Origin: Bin80 sp965208025
GTDB taxonomy: Bacteria > Bacteroidota > Rhodothermia > Rhodothermales > Bin80
Assembly: GCA_965208025.1 (NCBI GenBank)
Contig: OZ242302.1
Coordinates: forward strand, 744,001 to 808,000
Reading direction: 5' to 3'
DNA length: 64,000 nt
Every line of letters starts with the position of its first letter. The first letter of the stretch is position 1. Position numbers and translations under genes: made by a program. Below are positions 8,384 through 17,767 of this stretch, piece after piece. The notes below the pieces were generated by a model that had not been told where the DNA came from, did not search any database, and saw only the letters and a list, made by a program, of their open reading frames with translations.

Positions 8384-10291
8384 TCAAGATGTAGTGGTTT
8401 CAAACCTGGAAATTACGACACGCGCGGGAATTAATACCTCATCTTTTTCCTCTCCGCGGATCAAATATCCACACTCAACGACTTCTGCAATTGTATAATC
8501 ATCCTCTAAACGCTCCGTAGACTGAACCTTGGGTTGGTCAGCCACTCCAAAAGCATGTCGGTAGTCACTCCCAACCGCAGGAGTGAAGGATTCCACATTG
8601 CAGTCGGCCAAGGCATCCTGAAGTAATCGGTGGATAGATTCCAGGCTTGACGACGGACCCTCATGTGTTCGCAGGAAATAAAGGATTGCCTGATCAACAC
8701 GGATGAATTGAGTCACAAACTTGCGAAAAATTTTATTGTCGTATCCCCGTTTAAGTCGTTCATTCTCCTGTTCCCGTTCTGTGAGTGCACGCTGCATACG
8801 AAGCATGCTGTCGGTGTATTCGGAGATATCTGTTGTTGACTTGGTATTCAATCTGAGGAGTTCCGCTGTGTCCCCAATTTCACGTGTAAGAGTATCCAGA
8901 CTCTTCTCAATGGGTTCCTGCGAATCCGCCGGTTCAGAACTTTCGTCTGACTGCGTATTTGAGCGGCCCGATCTCCTGCGTGCAAGAACAGAAATCGCAG
9001 CAACCAGAACGAGTAGCAGAGTCCCGAGGCCAATCCACCACCACTCCCTGACACGAGTGGAGTTGATAGATCCTAATCTTGACGGACACACTTCCAGTTC
9101 TGATGCAAGTTCTACGTTCCCGAACCATTCCCGCAGATCAGATCTTGATGGATAGCAGACCTGCGTACCATCTAGTGAAAGCTCTCTCAGCCTAGATAGT
9201 GCGCTCCATGATTCAGGGATCTGACCCGTGATTGAGTTGAACTGCAGATCAAGAACGCTCAGTTCGGTAAGTGCACTGAACTTTGGGGAAAGTTCGCCTT
9301 GAAGATGATTGTAGGGAAGTCGTATTCCACTGATTCGACCGTTAAGAATCTCCACACCCTCCCAGTTCGCAACTTCGTTGATGGATGGACGAGTACCCGA
9401 TTGCCAGTTGGAGTTTCGGTCCCAGTTTCGTCCGTCCGTTCTTTGATACAAGTCAATCAGTGCTTCCCACTCCGAGTTCAGAATACAAGCCTGCTTTTGG
9501 GGGAATGAATCTTCGGGAAAAATTGACTCAGGTGGAATACAAACATCTGTTTGATCCACTCCAACAGATAAATCGGGATGGCTACGGTCCATGATCAAGT
9601 CGGGTAGCGGCCCGCGAAGTTCTGGATTAAAGGAGATCCAAAAAGAGTGCAGATTCGTTAATCCGTCCCATTCGGCAGGAATCGTACCCGAGAGCCTGTT
9701 ATCATTTAAGTACAACGCAGAAAGCAGATTTAGCCTTCCAATACTTTGGGGCAATGGTCCAGAAAGTTGGTTAGATCGAAGATTCAAATACTCCAATTGC
9801 CCCAGATTCCCAATCTCTGCGGGGATACTTCCAGAAAATTCATTTAATGCCAAATTCAATCGTTGCAGTTTGGGGAGCTTCCCGATTTCGGGTTGGATTG
9901 GCCCCCGTAGCTGATTAACACCCAGGTTCAGAACTTCCAGACCCGATAGAGTCCCAATGGCCCATGGAATGACTCCTTGCAAATTATTATTCTCAAGTTC
10001 TATCCGACTAACGCGTCCATCACGTACCGTAATTCCATACCACCGATCAAGTTCTTCAGCTCTGGGAACCCGGTTGGAAGCCATGTCCCAGTTTGTACGG
10101 TTCTGCCAGTTTGGCCCTCCAGTTAATTCAAACAGCTTTTTCAGTGCATTCCAATCAGACTCGAGTGACTCTGACTCGGTTGCAAATGAGGGACTTGAAG
10201 GAGTAGCAATGGTAAATCCCCAAAGTATGCCTAACAATCCGAATGCATGTACGACTTGACGAATGGAGATCATAAAGATGAACCAACGCAT
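8384..10291 (-). CDS. Leucine-rich-repeat membrane protein with cytoplasmic coiled coil and GrpE-like domain
   Basis: About 635 residues from the ATG giving MRWFIFM; an upstream TTG is possible. The N-terminal hydrophobic segment acts as a signal sequence. Two blocks of plant-type LRRs follow (LEVLNLGVNQLRGPI and similar), each introduced by an LxELTGGPNW-like cap (LFELTGGPNW; LYQRTDGRNW). A single transmembrane helix (WWWIGLGTLLLVLVAAISVL, about residues 417-438) precedes RRR, giving LRR outside and tail inside. The tail has a coiled coil (about 460-520) and a C-terminal region with the GrpE head pattern: VESFTPAVG, HAFGV, IAEVVECGYLIRG, LIPARVVIS. GrpE is the nucleotide exchange factor of Hsp70, and the next gene is an Hsp70. 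I infer a transmembrane sensor that controls a dedicated Hsp70. The GrpE likeness is by eye and needs a profile search. Confidence 0.85.
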   Translation of the reverse strand: MRWFIFMISIRQVVHAFGLLGILWGFTIATPSSPSFATESESLESDWNALKKLFELTGGPNWQNRTNWDMASNRVPRAEELDRWYGITVRDGRVSRIELENNNLQGVIPWAIGTLSGLEVLNLGVNQLRGPIQPEIGKLPKLQRLNLALNEFSGSIPAEIGNLGQLEYLNLRSNQLSGPLPQSIGRLNLLSALYLNDNRLSGTIPAEWDGLTNLHSFWISFNPELRGPLPDLIMDRSHPDLSVGVDQTDVCIPPESIFPEDSFPQKQACILNSEWEALIDLYQRTDGRNWDRNSNWQSGTRPSINEVANWEGVEILNGRISGIRLPYNHLQGELSPKFSALTELSVLDLQFNSITGQIPESWSALSRLRELSLDGTQVCYPSRSDLREWFGNVELASELEVCPSRLGSINSTRVREWWWIGLGTLLLVLVAAISVLARRRSGRSNTQSDESSEPADSQEPIEKSLDTLTREIGDTAELLRLNTKSTTDISEYTDSMLRMQRALTEREQENERLKRGYDNKIFRKFVTQFIRVDQAILYFLRTHEGPSSSLESIHRLLQDALADCNVESFTPAVGSDYRHAFGVADQPKVQSTERLEDDYTIAEVVECGYLIRGEEKDEVLIPARVVISRFETTTS

Positions 10292-10482
10292 TTCATTCAA
10301 AACGATCGTTCAACGATGTAATGAATTCAATGTGCAAGATGATTTCGTCAATTCTTCAACAGAGTTCTGCGAAACACCAAAAACATGTGATCCCCGCAGA
10401 TGGTAACAATGCCCGTATTCCCCATCTGGATCTCTGATATTTTCACTACTTCTGTTTGAACGCCCGAAAGACTTTGAGTCGG

Positions 10483-11442
10483 ATGTCAACTGCTTTGCTG
10501 GCCACACTGCGTCAACTCCAAATCCTACCCGATCGAGGTAGCCCTGTTTTTTCATGGTTTTCCATCGGACTAGGATATATGATCTTGTCTGTCTTTTTCT
10601 TCAGTCTGATGGCTTTATTGGTGAAGCTGATTTCTCAGACTATTCCAACTGGTCAGATCGTAATGTTCCGAGGTGTGGTCGGAAGTATCCTCGCCTACTG
10701 GGGAGTTCGATCGGTCGGACTTAATCCGTGGGGTGTGAATAAAAAACTGCTCATTTTTCGTGGGATCACTGGGTTCGGAGCACTCATGTGTTTTTTCTGG
10801 ACACTGATTACTCTATCCTTGGCGGACGCAACCATCCTCTTCTATCTATCTCCCTGCCTTGCAGCCATCATTGCGACCGTCTTACTTCGAGAACACCTAT
10901 CGGTCAGGATGATGATTGGATTTGCCATCTGTATTCTTGGAGTCACCTGTGTGATCCAGCCCGAATTCATCTTCAATGTACAGCAGATTCCTCTATCATC
11001 TTTTGCCGTGGGAATCCTGGGGGCATTGCTAGCTGGACTTGCATTCGTATCTGTGCGCAAACTGCATGAGACGGATCATACCTTGGTGATTATCTTCTAT
11101 TTCTCTTTTGTTACGGCCATTGCGGGGATTCCGTTTGTTGCCGCCCAGTACGCACTCCCATCTCCCATTGAGTGGCTGGCACTGATCGGAATCGGCGTCT
11201 CCACGCATATTGCCCAAGTGTTTCTGACTCGTAGTCTGCAACGGGAGCAGACTTCCCGCGCCATGGGGGTAAGTTATATCCAAATCCTGTTTGCGGTGGG
11301 TTGGGGAATTCTGGTCTTTGGCGATATCCCGAACATGTTATCTCTCTTCGGAATGCTTCTGGTCATTGGCGGGAGTCTGCTCACCGCGCAACGCAGATCT
11401 TCTACACATCCAGATCCTCGGCCTTCCGCGCATTCTCCATAA
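10483..11442 (+). CDS. EamA/DMT-family transporter
   Basis: About ten hydrophobic helices in two homologous EamA halves. The first half contains FSLMALLVKLISQTIPTGQI and FRGITGFGALMCFF, and the boundary of each half has the typical proline-rich, conserved-helix pattern (LYLSPCLAAIIATVLLREHL). Such proteins export or import small metabolites across the inner membrane; the substrate cannot be inferred. I use the ATG giving MSTALLATL. A TTG 27 bases upstream and an ATG just before the first helix (GYMILSVFF) are alternatives. It is divergent from the LRR/GrpE-like gene, and its last 41 bases overlap the convergent end of the topoisomerase subunit B gene. Confidence 0.9.
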   Translation: MSTALLATLRQLQILPDRGSPVFSWFSIGLGYMILSVFFFSLMALLVKLISQTIPTGQIVMFRGVVGSILAYWGVRSVGLNPWGVNKKLLIFRGITGFGALMCFFWTLITLSLADATILFYLSPCLAAIIATVLLREHLSVRMMIGFAICILGVTCVIQPEFIFNVQQIPLSSFAVGILGALLAGLAFVSVRKLHETDHTLVIIFYFSFVTAIAGIPFVAAQYALPSPIEWLALIGIGVSTHIAQVFLTRSLQREQTSRAMGVSYIQILFAVGWGILVFGDIPNMLSLFGMLLVIGGSLLTAQRRSSTHPDPRPSAHSP

Positions 11443-13324
11443 TGAAGCGATAGCGTACCGATGCATCCCGTCCCATCAACCCTGCAATCGTATTTTCGGC
11501 GTGAGTTTTTTCTGGAATCGTAACCTTTAGAATTCTACGCCGAACTGGATCCAATGTCGTTTCTTTCAGTGTTTGTGGCATCATCTCTCCCAGTCCCTTA
11601 AAGCGTTGGACCTCAATCTTGGCACGGGAATTTCGACTCCGCACGCGTCGTTCAATCTCATCTTTCTCTTCATCATCCAGCGCCCAATAGGTCTGTTTCC
11701 CAGTATCCAGTCGGTACAGTGGAGGCTCAGCTACAAATATATGTCCTCGATCAATAAGGGGGCGCATGTACCGATAAAAGAAGGTCAGCATCAATGTGGC
11801 TATATGGTGCCCATCCGAATCGGCATCCATGAGCAGGATGACTTTGTGGTAGCGCAATTTTTCTGGCTCCAGGCTGGGCCCCATGCCACAACCCAGTGCC
11901 TGAACCACATTCGATAGTTCTTTATTGTTCAGCAATTTCTTGGCACTTGCCTGTTCTGCATTCAGAACTTTCCCACGCAATGGAAGGACGGCTTGAGTTT
12001 TTCGATCCCTGCCTTGCTTTGCCGAACCACCCGCGGAATCTCCTTCAACGATGAAGAGCTCCCCCTCAACTGGATCCATTGACGAGCAATCTGCCAGTTT
12101 TCCCGGGAGGGTGAGACGCCTGCGCTGGCGGGCCTTCGATCGGGCTGACCGTGCTGCCGCGCGACTGGCCTGACGGGCCCTCGCTGATTGTAATACACGA
12201 GCGCCAATTGCATCGCTGGCAGACGGATGAGAATTCAAAAACTGCTCGAGCGCCACTCGAACCGTACCACTGACCAATGACCGTGTAGATGGGTTATTCA
12301 ACTTATCCTTCGTTTGTCCCTGGAACTGAGGATCCGACATGAACATATTGATGACACCAAAGAGGCCTTCACGAATATCTTCAGAGGTGACTTCAACCCC
12401 GCGTGGAATGACATTGTGAGTCTCCATCCATGCCCTCACCGCCGCTCTGACCGCATCCTTGAATCCCTGTTCATGCGTACCACCATCCTGAGTAGGGATC
12501 CCGTTGACATAGGAGCACAAGCATTCCCTCGTTGACTCTGTCCATTGCAATGCAATTTCCATGCGAACAGAATTCTCAAGTGAATCCTGCAAGATAGAGA
12601 ATACCTCCTCATGTACCGGGGATCCCTGATCCTCTTGGACCAGATGCCCAAGATATTCCACGATCCCCCCTTCGTGAAAAAACTCAATCTTCTCCCCTTT
12701 CCCTTCATCACGAAATAGGATCCGTAGCCCACGATTGAGATAGGTTTTAATTTCAAGTTCCCTTCGAATGCGCGCCGCATCAAACTTGATTGAATCAAAG
12801 ATTTCGGGGTCTGGAGCGAAAAATATCTTCGTTCCTGTCTTGTTCGTTTTCTTTCCGAGATCCTTCAACTTGCTCACTGGACGCCCCCGCTGAAATTTCT
12901 GTTCATAGGATCCCCCGTCCCGATAGACCTGCGCAACCATCTCTCTGGAAAGGGCATTCACCACAGAGGCCCCTACCCCGTGCAATCCGCCAGAAGTGAT
13001 GTACTGATCTCCCTCAAATTTACCGCCAGAATGTAGCGTGGTTAAGATCACTTGAAGGGCAGGAATCTTTTTCTTGGGGTGGAGATCTACGGGAATTCCG
13101 CGCCCATTATCTTCAACCGTCACCGAGGTTAGATCTTTGTGAAGTTGCACCTTAATACAATCTGCATATCCATTGACTGCTTCATCAACCCCATTGTCAA
13201 CGATCTCCCACAGCAGGTGATGAAGCCCTGGCTTACCAGTCCCACCGATATACATGCCTGGGCGCTTACGGACGGCCTCCAGCCCTTCAAGAACTACAAT
13301 ATCTGCACCTGTATAAGTACTCAT
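11402..13324 (-). CDS. parE: Type IIA DNA topoisomerase subunit B (ParE/GyrB type)
   Basis: The 640-residue protein starts with the GHKL ATPase domain (LEGLEAVRKRPGMYIG, EIVDNGVDEA, VEDNGRGIPV, GGLHGVGASVVNAL). The TOPRIM domain follows (FIVEGDSAGGSAKQGRD, PLRGKVLN, LMDADSDGHHI), ending with RFKGLGEMMP. It supplies ATP hydrolysis to the subunit A that cleaves DNA. Its ATG overlaps the stop of the upstream subunit A gene in ATGA, so the two are translationally coupled. Length and pairing with a 773-residue A subunit favour topoisomerase IV, but gyrase is not excluded because the A subunit has a GyrA-box-like motif. Confident for the family, less for the symbol. Confidence 0.92.
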   Translation of the reverse strand: MSTYTGADIVVLEGLEAVRKRPGMYIGGTGKPGLHHLLWEIVDNGVDEAVNGYADCIKVQLHKDLTSVTVEDNGRGIPVDLHPKKKIPALQVILTTLHSGGKFEGDQYITSGGLHGVGASVVNALSREMVAQVYRDGGSYEQKFQRGRPVSKLKDLGKKTNKTGTKIFFAPDPEIFDSIKFDAARIRRELEIKTYLNRGLRILFRDEGKGEKIEFFHEGGIVEYLGHLVQEDQGSPVHEEVFSILQDSLENSVRMEIALQWTESTRECLCSYVNGIPTQDGGTHEQGFKDAVRAAVRAWMETHNVIPRGVEVTSEDIREGLFGVINMFMSDPQFQGQTKDKLNNPSTRSLVSGTVRVALEQFLNSHPSASDAIGARVLQSARARQASRAAARSARSKARQRRRLTLPGKLADCSSMDPVEGELFIVEGDSAGGSAKQGRDRKTQAVLPLRGKVLNAEQASAKKLLNNKELSNVVQALGCGMGPSLEPEKLRYHKVILLMDADSDGHHIATLMLTFFYRYMRPLIDRGHIFVAEPPLYRLDTGKQTYWALDDEEKDEIERRVRSRNSRAKIEVQRFKGLGEMMPQTLKETTLDPVRRRILKVTIPEKTHAENTIAGLMGRDASVRYRFIMENARKAEDLDV

Positions 13325-15642
13325 GTTAGCTGACGTTCATAGGGTTCAGGGGGAATTGAACGGAGTTCACCACGCAGAATGATTCGTTGACCTTTTCCAC
13401 CTCTACGTGTGACCTCGTATTTTGTCCTGCGTACAACCACTTGGACTCCGCTCGGTTTTTCTACGGTGACCCCATCCCGTGCCTGTCCGCTCAGAGTTGC
13501 TCCAACCAGTACATCCTCGGGGGCCAATCGCATCCCAATGACTCCTTTACCTGGTCCGCTGATTATTGGAATATCTTCAACCGGAAAAATCAATCCATGC
13601 CCTTTGCGCGAAGCCAAACATACAAATTCCATTCCGTCAGACGGCCATACACCAACGACTTCATCTGATTCGTTGAGACGAGCACACAATCTTCCCGTAC
13701 GTTTGGATATGTCTACATACAGTTTGAGTGGTTGACGAATCACCATTCCCTTGGCCGTAATCGCGACCAAGTGTCCCAGCGGATCGTCTTCCCCGTTCTG
13801 TGAAGATTTCGCAACTCCGACAATCCTTGGATCACACGAGATCGCACCAACCACATGCTCTTTATCCCGAAAATCAAAAATCTTTTGAAGGGGGATTCCA
13901 TGGCCGGTTGTACTTTGGATATCATTCGCACGAACCGTATAGGCCTTTCCAAAATTCGTCCACAGAACCACTGTACATCGTGTTCCCGTTCCAAGAGCCC
14001 ACCCGACTTCGTCTCCCTCACGAACACGTATAGATTGGACTTCGGTATAGGAACGCTGTCTTTTGATCCAGCCAGCTCTCGTAATGATCACCACGGTATC
14101 CTCGTCTACAATAAAATCTTCTTCGGAGTACTCATAGAGACCTTCATCCTCACTTGTGATCAATGTGCGACGCTCGGTGGAAAACGCCTTTTCTACGTCC
14201 TTAAGTTCTGTCCGTATCAGTTTCCAACGCGCCAACTCATCTCCAAGGAGTTCTTGAATCTCTTCCACTCGAGCGCGTTTCTCTTCAAGTTCCTCACGGA
14301 CTGCATCAATCTCCAGTTGAGACAGCTTATAAAGCATGGTTTCGAGGATGGCATTTGCCTGGATCTCCGAAAGCGAAAAGCGGTGTCGTAATCGCTGCGA
14401 GCCATCCGCTTTGTTTCGTGAGGCGCGAATAATCTGAATTGCCTCATCCAGTGCGTCAAAGATGGTATCAAACCCTTCAAGAATATGAATTCGTTCCTCC
14501 AATTTCTGCAATTCATACTGGAGTCGTCGGGTGATCACTTCCATTCGGAATAGGAGGAAGTGCTCCAGTGCTTCCTGTAAGCTAACCCGCTTTGGCTCGC
14601 AGATCTGCGGATTCATGGTGGGGAGGAGACAGGTCAAATTCACATGAAAGCGTGATTGAAGAGGCGTATACTTGAACAGATAGCCCATCGCCGCTTCCAC
14701 CTTTGCTCCCCGCTTAAGGTCTAGCACAATTCGGATCTCATCCGTTGACTCATCACGGATATCCAATAGCTGAGGGACTTTCCCGTCTGCAATGTGAATT
14801 GCAATTTTTTCCACCAGATCACTTTTATTGATGGCGTACGGAATTGAAGTAATGATCACTTTGGATTTGCGCTCCACCTCATAGGTTCCTCGCAGAACAA
14901 TCATCCCCTCCCCTGTCCTGTAGATTTGATGTAATTCCTCTTTGGAATTCATCATTCTGCCACCCGTCGGAAAATCCGGCCCCAAGATATAGTGCTTGAG
15001 CAGATGATTGAGCAAATTAGATGGCCAAGTATGATCTGACCTCCGAAGCAAAGAATCCACCATGTAGATCGCTCCACGAGTGACCTCTCCAAGATTATGG
15101 GGAGGAATACTCGTTGCCATTCCCACGGCAATTCCTGTTGCGCCATTGACCAACAGGTTCGGGATCTGTGCCGGCAATACAACTGGCTCCGAAAGTGTTG
15201 CGTCAAAATTTGGTCTGAATGGGACGGTATTGTGACGAAGTTCTTCTAATAATGTCATGGCCAGAGGGAGCAGTTTCGCCTCCGTGTACCGCATTGCTGC
15301 AGGTCGATCCCCATCAATGGACCCAAAATTTCCATGACCATCCACCAGTGGATCCCGTAAGGCAAAAGATTGAGCCATGCGGGCCATTGCATCGTAGATT
15401 GCACTATCCCCATGAGGATGATATTTCCCCATGGTATCCCCAACAATGGTTGCACTTTTTCGGTACCTAGCATCGGGGTATAGACGAAGTCCCGTAAACA
15501 TGGAGTACAGGATCCGGCGCTGGACTGGTTTCAAACCATCTCGGATATCTGGTAGGGCTCTGCTGGTAATCACCGACAGAGCATAGTTCAGGTACCTCGT
15601 ATTTGTAATTTCGTGAAGAGGGGCTGACGCGACCTTATCCAT
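13321..15642 (-). CDS. parC: Type IIA DNA topoisomerase subunit A (ParC/GyrA type)
   Basis: The 773-residue protein carries the breakage-reunion domain: RALPDIRDGLKPVQRRILY, the quinolone-determining segment YHPHGDSAIYD in its unmutated form, and the catalytic tyrosine in AAMRYTEAKL (residue 119). The coiled-coil arm and a beta-pinwheel C-terminal domain follow. Near the very C-terminus is TRRGGKGQR, which resembles the GyrA box (QRRGGKG) that lets gyrase wrap DNA. ParC proteins usually lack it. It is the first gene of the A-B pair and overlaps subunit B by 4 bases. No second gyrA/gyrB pair is visible in the window, so topoisomerase IV versus gyrase stays open. Confidence 0.9.
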   Translation of the reverse strand: MDKVASAPLHEITNTRYLNYALSVITSRALPDIRDGLKPVQRRILYSMFTGLRLYPDARYRKSATIVGDTMGKYHPHGDSAIYDAMARMAQSFALRDPLVDGHGNFGSIDGDRPAAMRYTEAKLLPLAMTLLEELRHNTVPFRPNFDATLSEPVVLPAQIPNLLVNGATGIAVGMATSIPPHNLGEVTRGAIYMVDSLLRRSDHTWPSNLLNHLLKHYILGPDFPTGGRMMNSKEELHQIYRTGEGMIVLRGTYEVERKSKVIITSIPYAINKSDLVEKIAIHIADGKVPQLLDIRDESTDEIRIVLDLKRGAKVEAAMGYLFKYTPLQSRFHVNLTCLLPTMNPQICEPKRVSLQEALEHFLLFRMEVITRRLQYELQKLEERIHILEGFDTIFDALDEAIQIIRASRNKADGSQRLRHRFSLSEIQANAILETMLYKLSQLEIDAVREELEEKRARVEEIQELLGDELARWKLIRTELKDVEKAFSTERRTLITSEDEGLYEYSEEDFIVDEDTVVIITRAGWIKRQRSYTEVQSIRVREGDEVGWALGTGTRCTVVLWTNFGKAYTVRANDIQSTTGHGIPLQKIFDFRDKEHVVGAISCDPRIVGVAKSSQNGEDDPLGHLVAITAKGMVIRQPLKLYVDISKRTGRLCARLNESDEVVGVWPSDGMEFVCLASRKGHGLIFPVEDIPIISGPGKGVIGMRLAPEDVLVGATLSGQARDGVTVEKPSGVQVVVRRTKYEVTRRGGKGQRIILRGELRSIPPEPYERQLT

Positions 15643-15955
15643 AGATTAATCTGAGATCATTATTTTGGAAAAATACTGCCAAATGTGTCATTATTCGTTA
15701 TAAAGCCCAAACGACCATGACAAAAATTTAGAGTCGGGACACTTGCCAACCATCTTGCGGCTGATTCCACCCTTGTTCGTAGAATTTGCTCCGTCCTCAC
15801 TCTACCGACGAGCATTATGCGAACCTCCCTACAATAGTACACATACACTTCAATACCAAAGGGTTATTATCATTGGATGGTATGTCATTTTCCTGATTCC
15901 TTCGATTCGTACATGAAAATCACCTAATTTGCATGGTAAAGAAAACAAATGAACC
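15643..15955. other. Divergent intergenic region between topoisomerase and symporter genes
   Basis: This stretch of 313 bases separates the start of the topoisomerase A gene (minus strand) from the symporter (plus strand) and must hold both promoters. It is AT-rich next to both starts. I see no strong hairpin, RNA gene or protein-coding frame. Confidence 0.5.
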
Positions 15956-17731
15956 ATGACATCACTTGACTGGACAATTATCGGAGTATACTTCCTCATT
16001 GTTGCTGGCATTGCATTGTACTATTCAAAGCGTGCTGGGCAGAATACATCAGAATTCTTCCTCAGCGGCCGGCGAATGGCGTGGTGGTTGGCAGGGATCA
16101 GCATGGTTGCCACCACATTTGCAGCCGATACTCCGATGGCCGTAACCGAACTGGTTGCAACGAATGGGATCGCTGGCAACTGGTTGTGGTGGAACTTTGC
16201 CCTTGGCGGCATGCTGACCGTATTTTTCTTTGCGCGCTTATGGCGGAGATGTGGGATTCAAACAGATGTCGAATTCGTTGAAATTCGTTATGCTGGTCGG
16301 GTTGCCGCATGGCTTCGCGGAATCAAAGCGGTCTACTTCGGGTTGCTGTTAAACACAATTATTATAGGATGGGTCTCCTTGGCCATGGAGACCGCAATCA
16401 ATGTACTGTGGCCGAACATCACCTTATTTGGCCAGACCTCATTTTCAGTCGGCGGACTCTCCATGAGTGCAGCGCTGGTGATCGTGAGTGGGCTTGTCGT
16501 TCTGGTTTCCATTTTTGCATTGCTTTCAGGGCTCTGGGGTGTAGCCGTGACGGATGTAATGCAATTTACTTTGGCAATGGCAGGATCCATCTTAATGGCT
16601 ATCTTTGTCCTTCAACTTCCAGAAGTCGGTGGGATTGCAGGTCTGAAAGCAAGTCTGCCACCAGAGACGTTTGAATTTTTTCCTGCGATTGGAGATGTCC
16701 CTGGTGCTGCTGCTGCATTTGCATTGTCCGCGCCTGCGTTCGTGGCATTCATTGGAATTCAGTGGTGGAGTAGTTGGTACCCAGGTTCAGAACCAGGAGG
16801 GGGTGGATATAGCGCACAGCGTATGATGGGAACAGCCAGTGAACGAGACTCGGTATTCTCGGCACTATTTTTCACGATTGCACACTACTGCATCCGTCCA
16901 TGGCCATGGATCATCATTGCGCTGGCATCTCTGGTTCTCTACCCTGAACTGGATCAATCAAGAGAAGGGTTCATCATGGTGATGCGAGATGTTCTGCCAG
17001 TGGGTATTTTGGGATTGGTATTTGCTGCATTCTTGGCTGCATTCATGAGCACGATCTCTACACAGTTGAACTGGGGCGTTTCGTATTTGGTGAATGATTT
17101 CTGGCGGAGATTTATTCGTCCAGACAAGAGCGAGCGCCATTATGTGGTTATCTCCCGAACCCTCACTTTCATTGTGGGCTTACTAAGTATTTTGGTGGCA
17201 ACCCAACTCGAGTCCATCAGCCAAGCATGGAGTCTGATTCTGACTGCCTCGGGTGGTTTAGGCACCGTCTTGATTCTAAGGTGGTACTGGTGGCGAATCA
17301 ATGCGTGGAGCGAACTTGTCGCCACCCTTGCCCCAATTATTCTTGTTCTATTGACCGTTTTTGGTGTTCCAATCCCTGGAATCAATGAACCTTTCCCCTC
17401 AAACCTGTTCATTGTCGTAGGCATTACGACTGCATTATGGCTTGCCGTTACATTTCTCACCAAACCTACAGACCACTCCACACTTGAGAAATTTTACCGA
17501 CTGGTTCGACCTGCGGGGCCCGGTTGGCAGCCCATAGCTGCTCTCCACCCTGACATCCAGGCCGACTCCACGATTCGTGCAATGGCACGTCAATGGGGCG
17601 CGGGGATTGTCCTTGTTTACACATGTTTATTTTCAGTTGGATACCTAATTCTTGGCAATTATCTATCTGGTTTTTTGATGTTGGTGATCGCAACTGGTTC
17701 AACCCTCTACCTCAGACGAACGTTAAAGTGA
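15956..17731 (+). CDS. Sodium:solute symporter family (SSS) transporter
   Basis: The 591-residue membrane protein has about 13-14 hydrophobic segments. It shows the SSS pattern at the N-terminus (IGVYFLIVAGIALYYSKRAG, then TSEFFLSGRRMAWWLAGISM and ATTFAADTPM) and a conserved helix with FAAFLAAFMSTISTQLNWG. The family imports sugars, amino acids, carboxylates or vitamins with sodium. The substrate is not readable here. A GroES-like gene follows 36 bases later on the same strand and may be co-transcribed. No partner regulator is adjacent. Confidence 0.92.
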   Translation: MTSLDWTIIGVYFLIVAGIALYYSKRAGQNTSEFFLSGRRMAWWLAGISMVATTFAADTPMAVTELVATNGIAGNWLWWNFALGGMLTVFFFARLWRRCGIQTDVEFVEIRYAGRVAAWLRGIKAVYFGLLLNTIIIGWVSLAMETAINVLWPNITLFGQTSFSVGGLSMSAALVIVSGLVVLVSIFALLSGLWGVAVTDVMQFTLAMAGSILMAIFVLQLPEVGGIAGLKASLPPETFEFFPAIGDVPGAAAAFALSAPAFVAFIGIQWWSSWYPGSEPGGGGYSAQRMMGTASERDSVFSALFFTIAHYCIRPWPWIIIALASLVLYPELDQSREGFIMVMRDVLPVGILGLVFAAFLAAFMSTISTQLNWGVSYLVNDFWRRFIRPDKSERHYVVISRTLTFIVGLLSILVATQLESISQAWSLILTASGGLGTVLILRWYWWRINAWSELVATLAPIILVLLTVFGVPIPGINEPFPSNLFIVVGITTALWLAVTFLTKPTDHSTLEKFYRLVRPAGPGWQPIAALHPDIQADSTIRAMARQWGAGIVLVYTCLFSVGYLILGNYLSGFLMLVIATGSTLYLRRTLK

Positions 17732-17767
17732 ATCTATTTGTCTGACTAAATTAGACGACTCTTTTCC

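Noticed and set aside
13855..14391. 178-codon frame antisense to topoisomerase subunit A
   Set aside because: It lies wholly within a well-supported gene and has no recognisable protein pattern.
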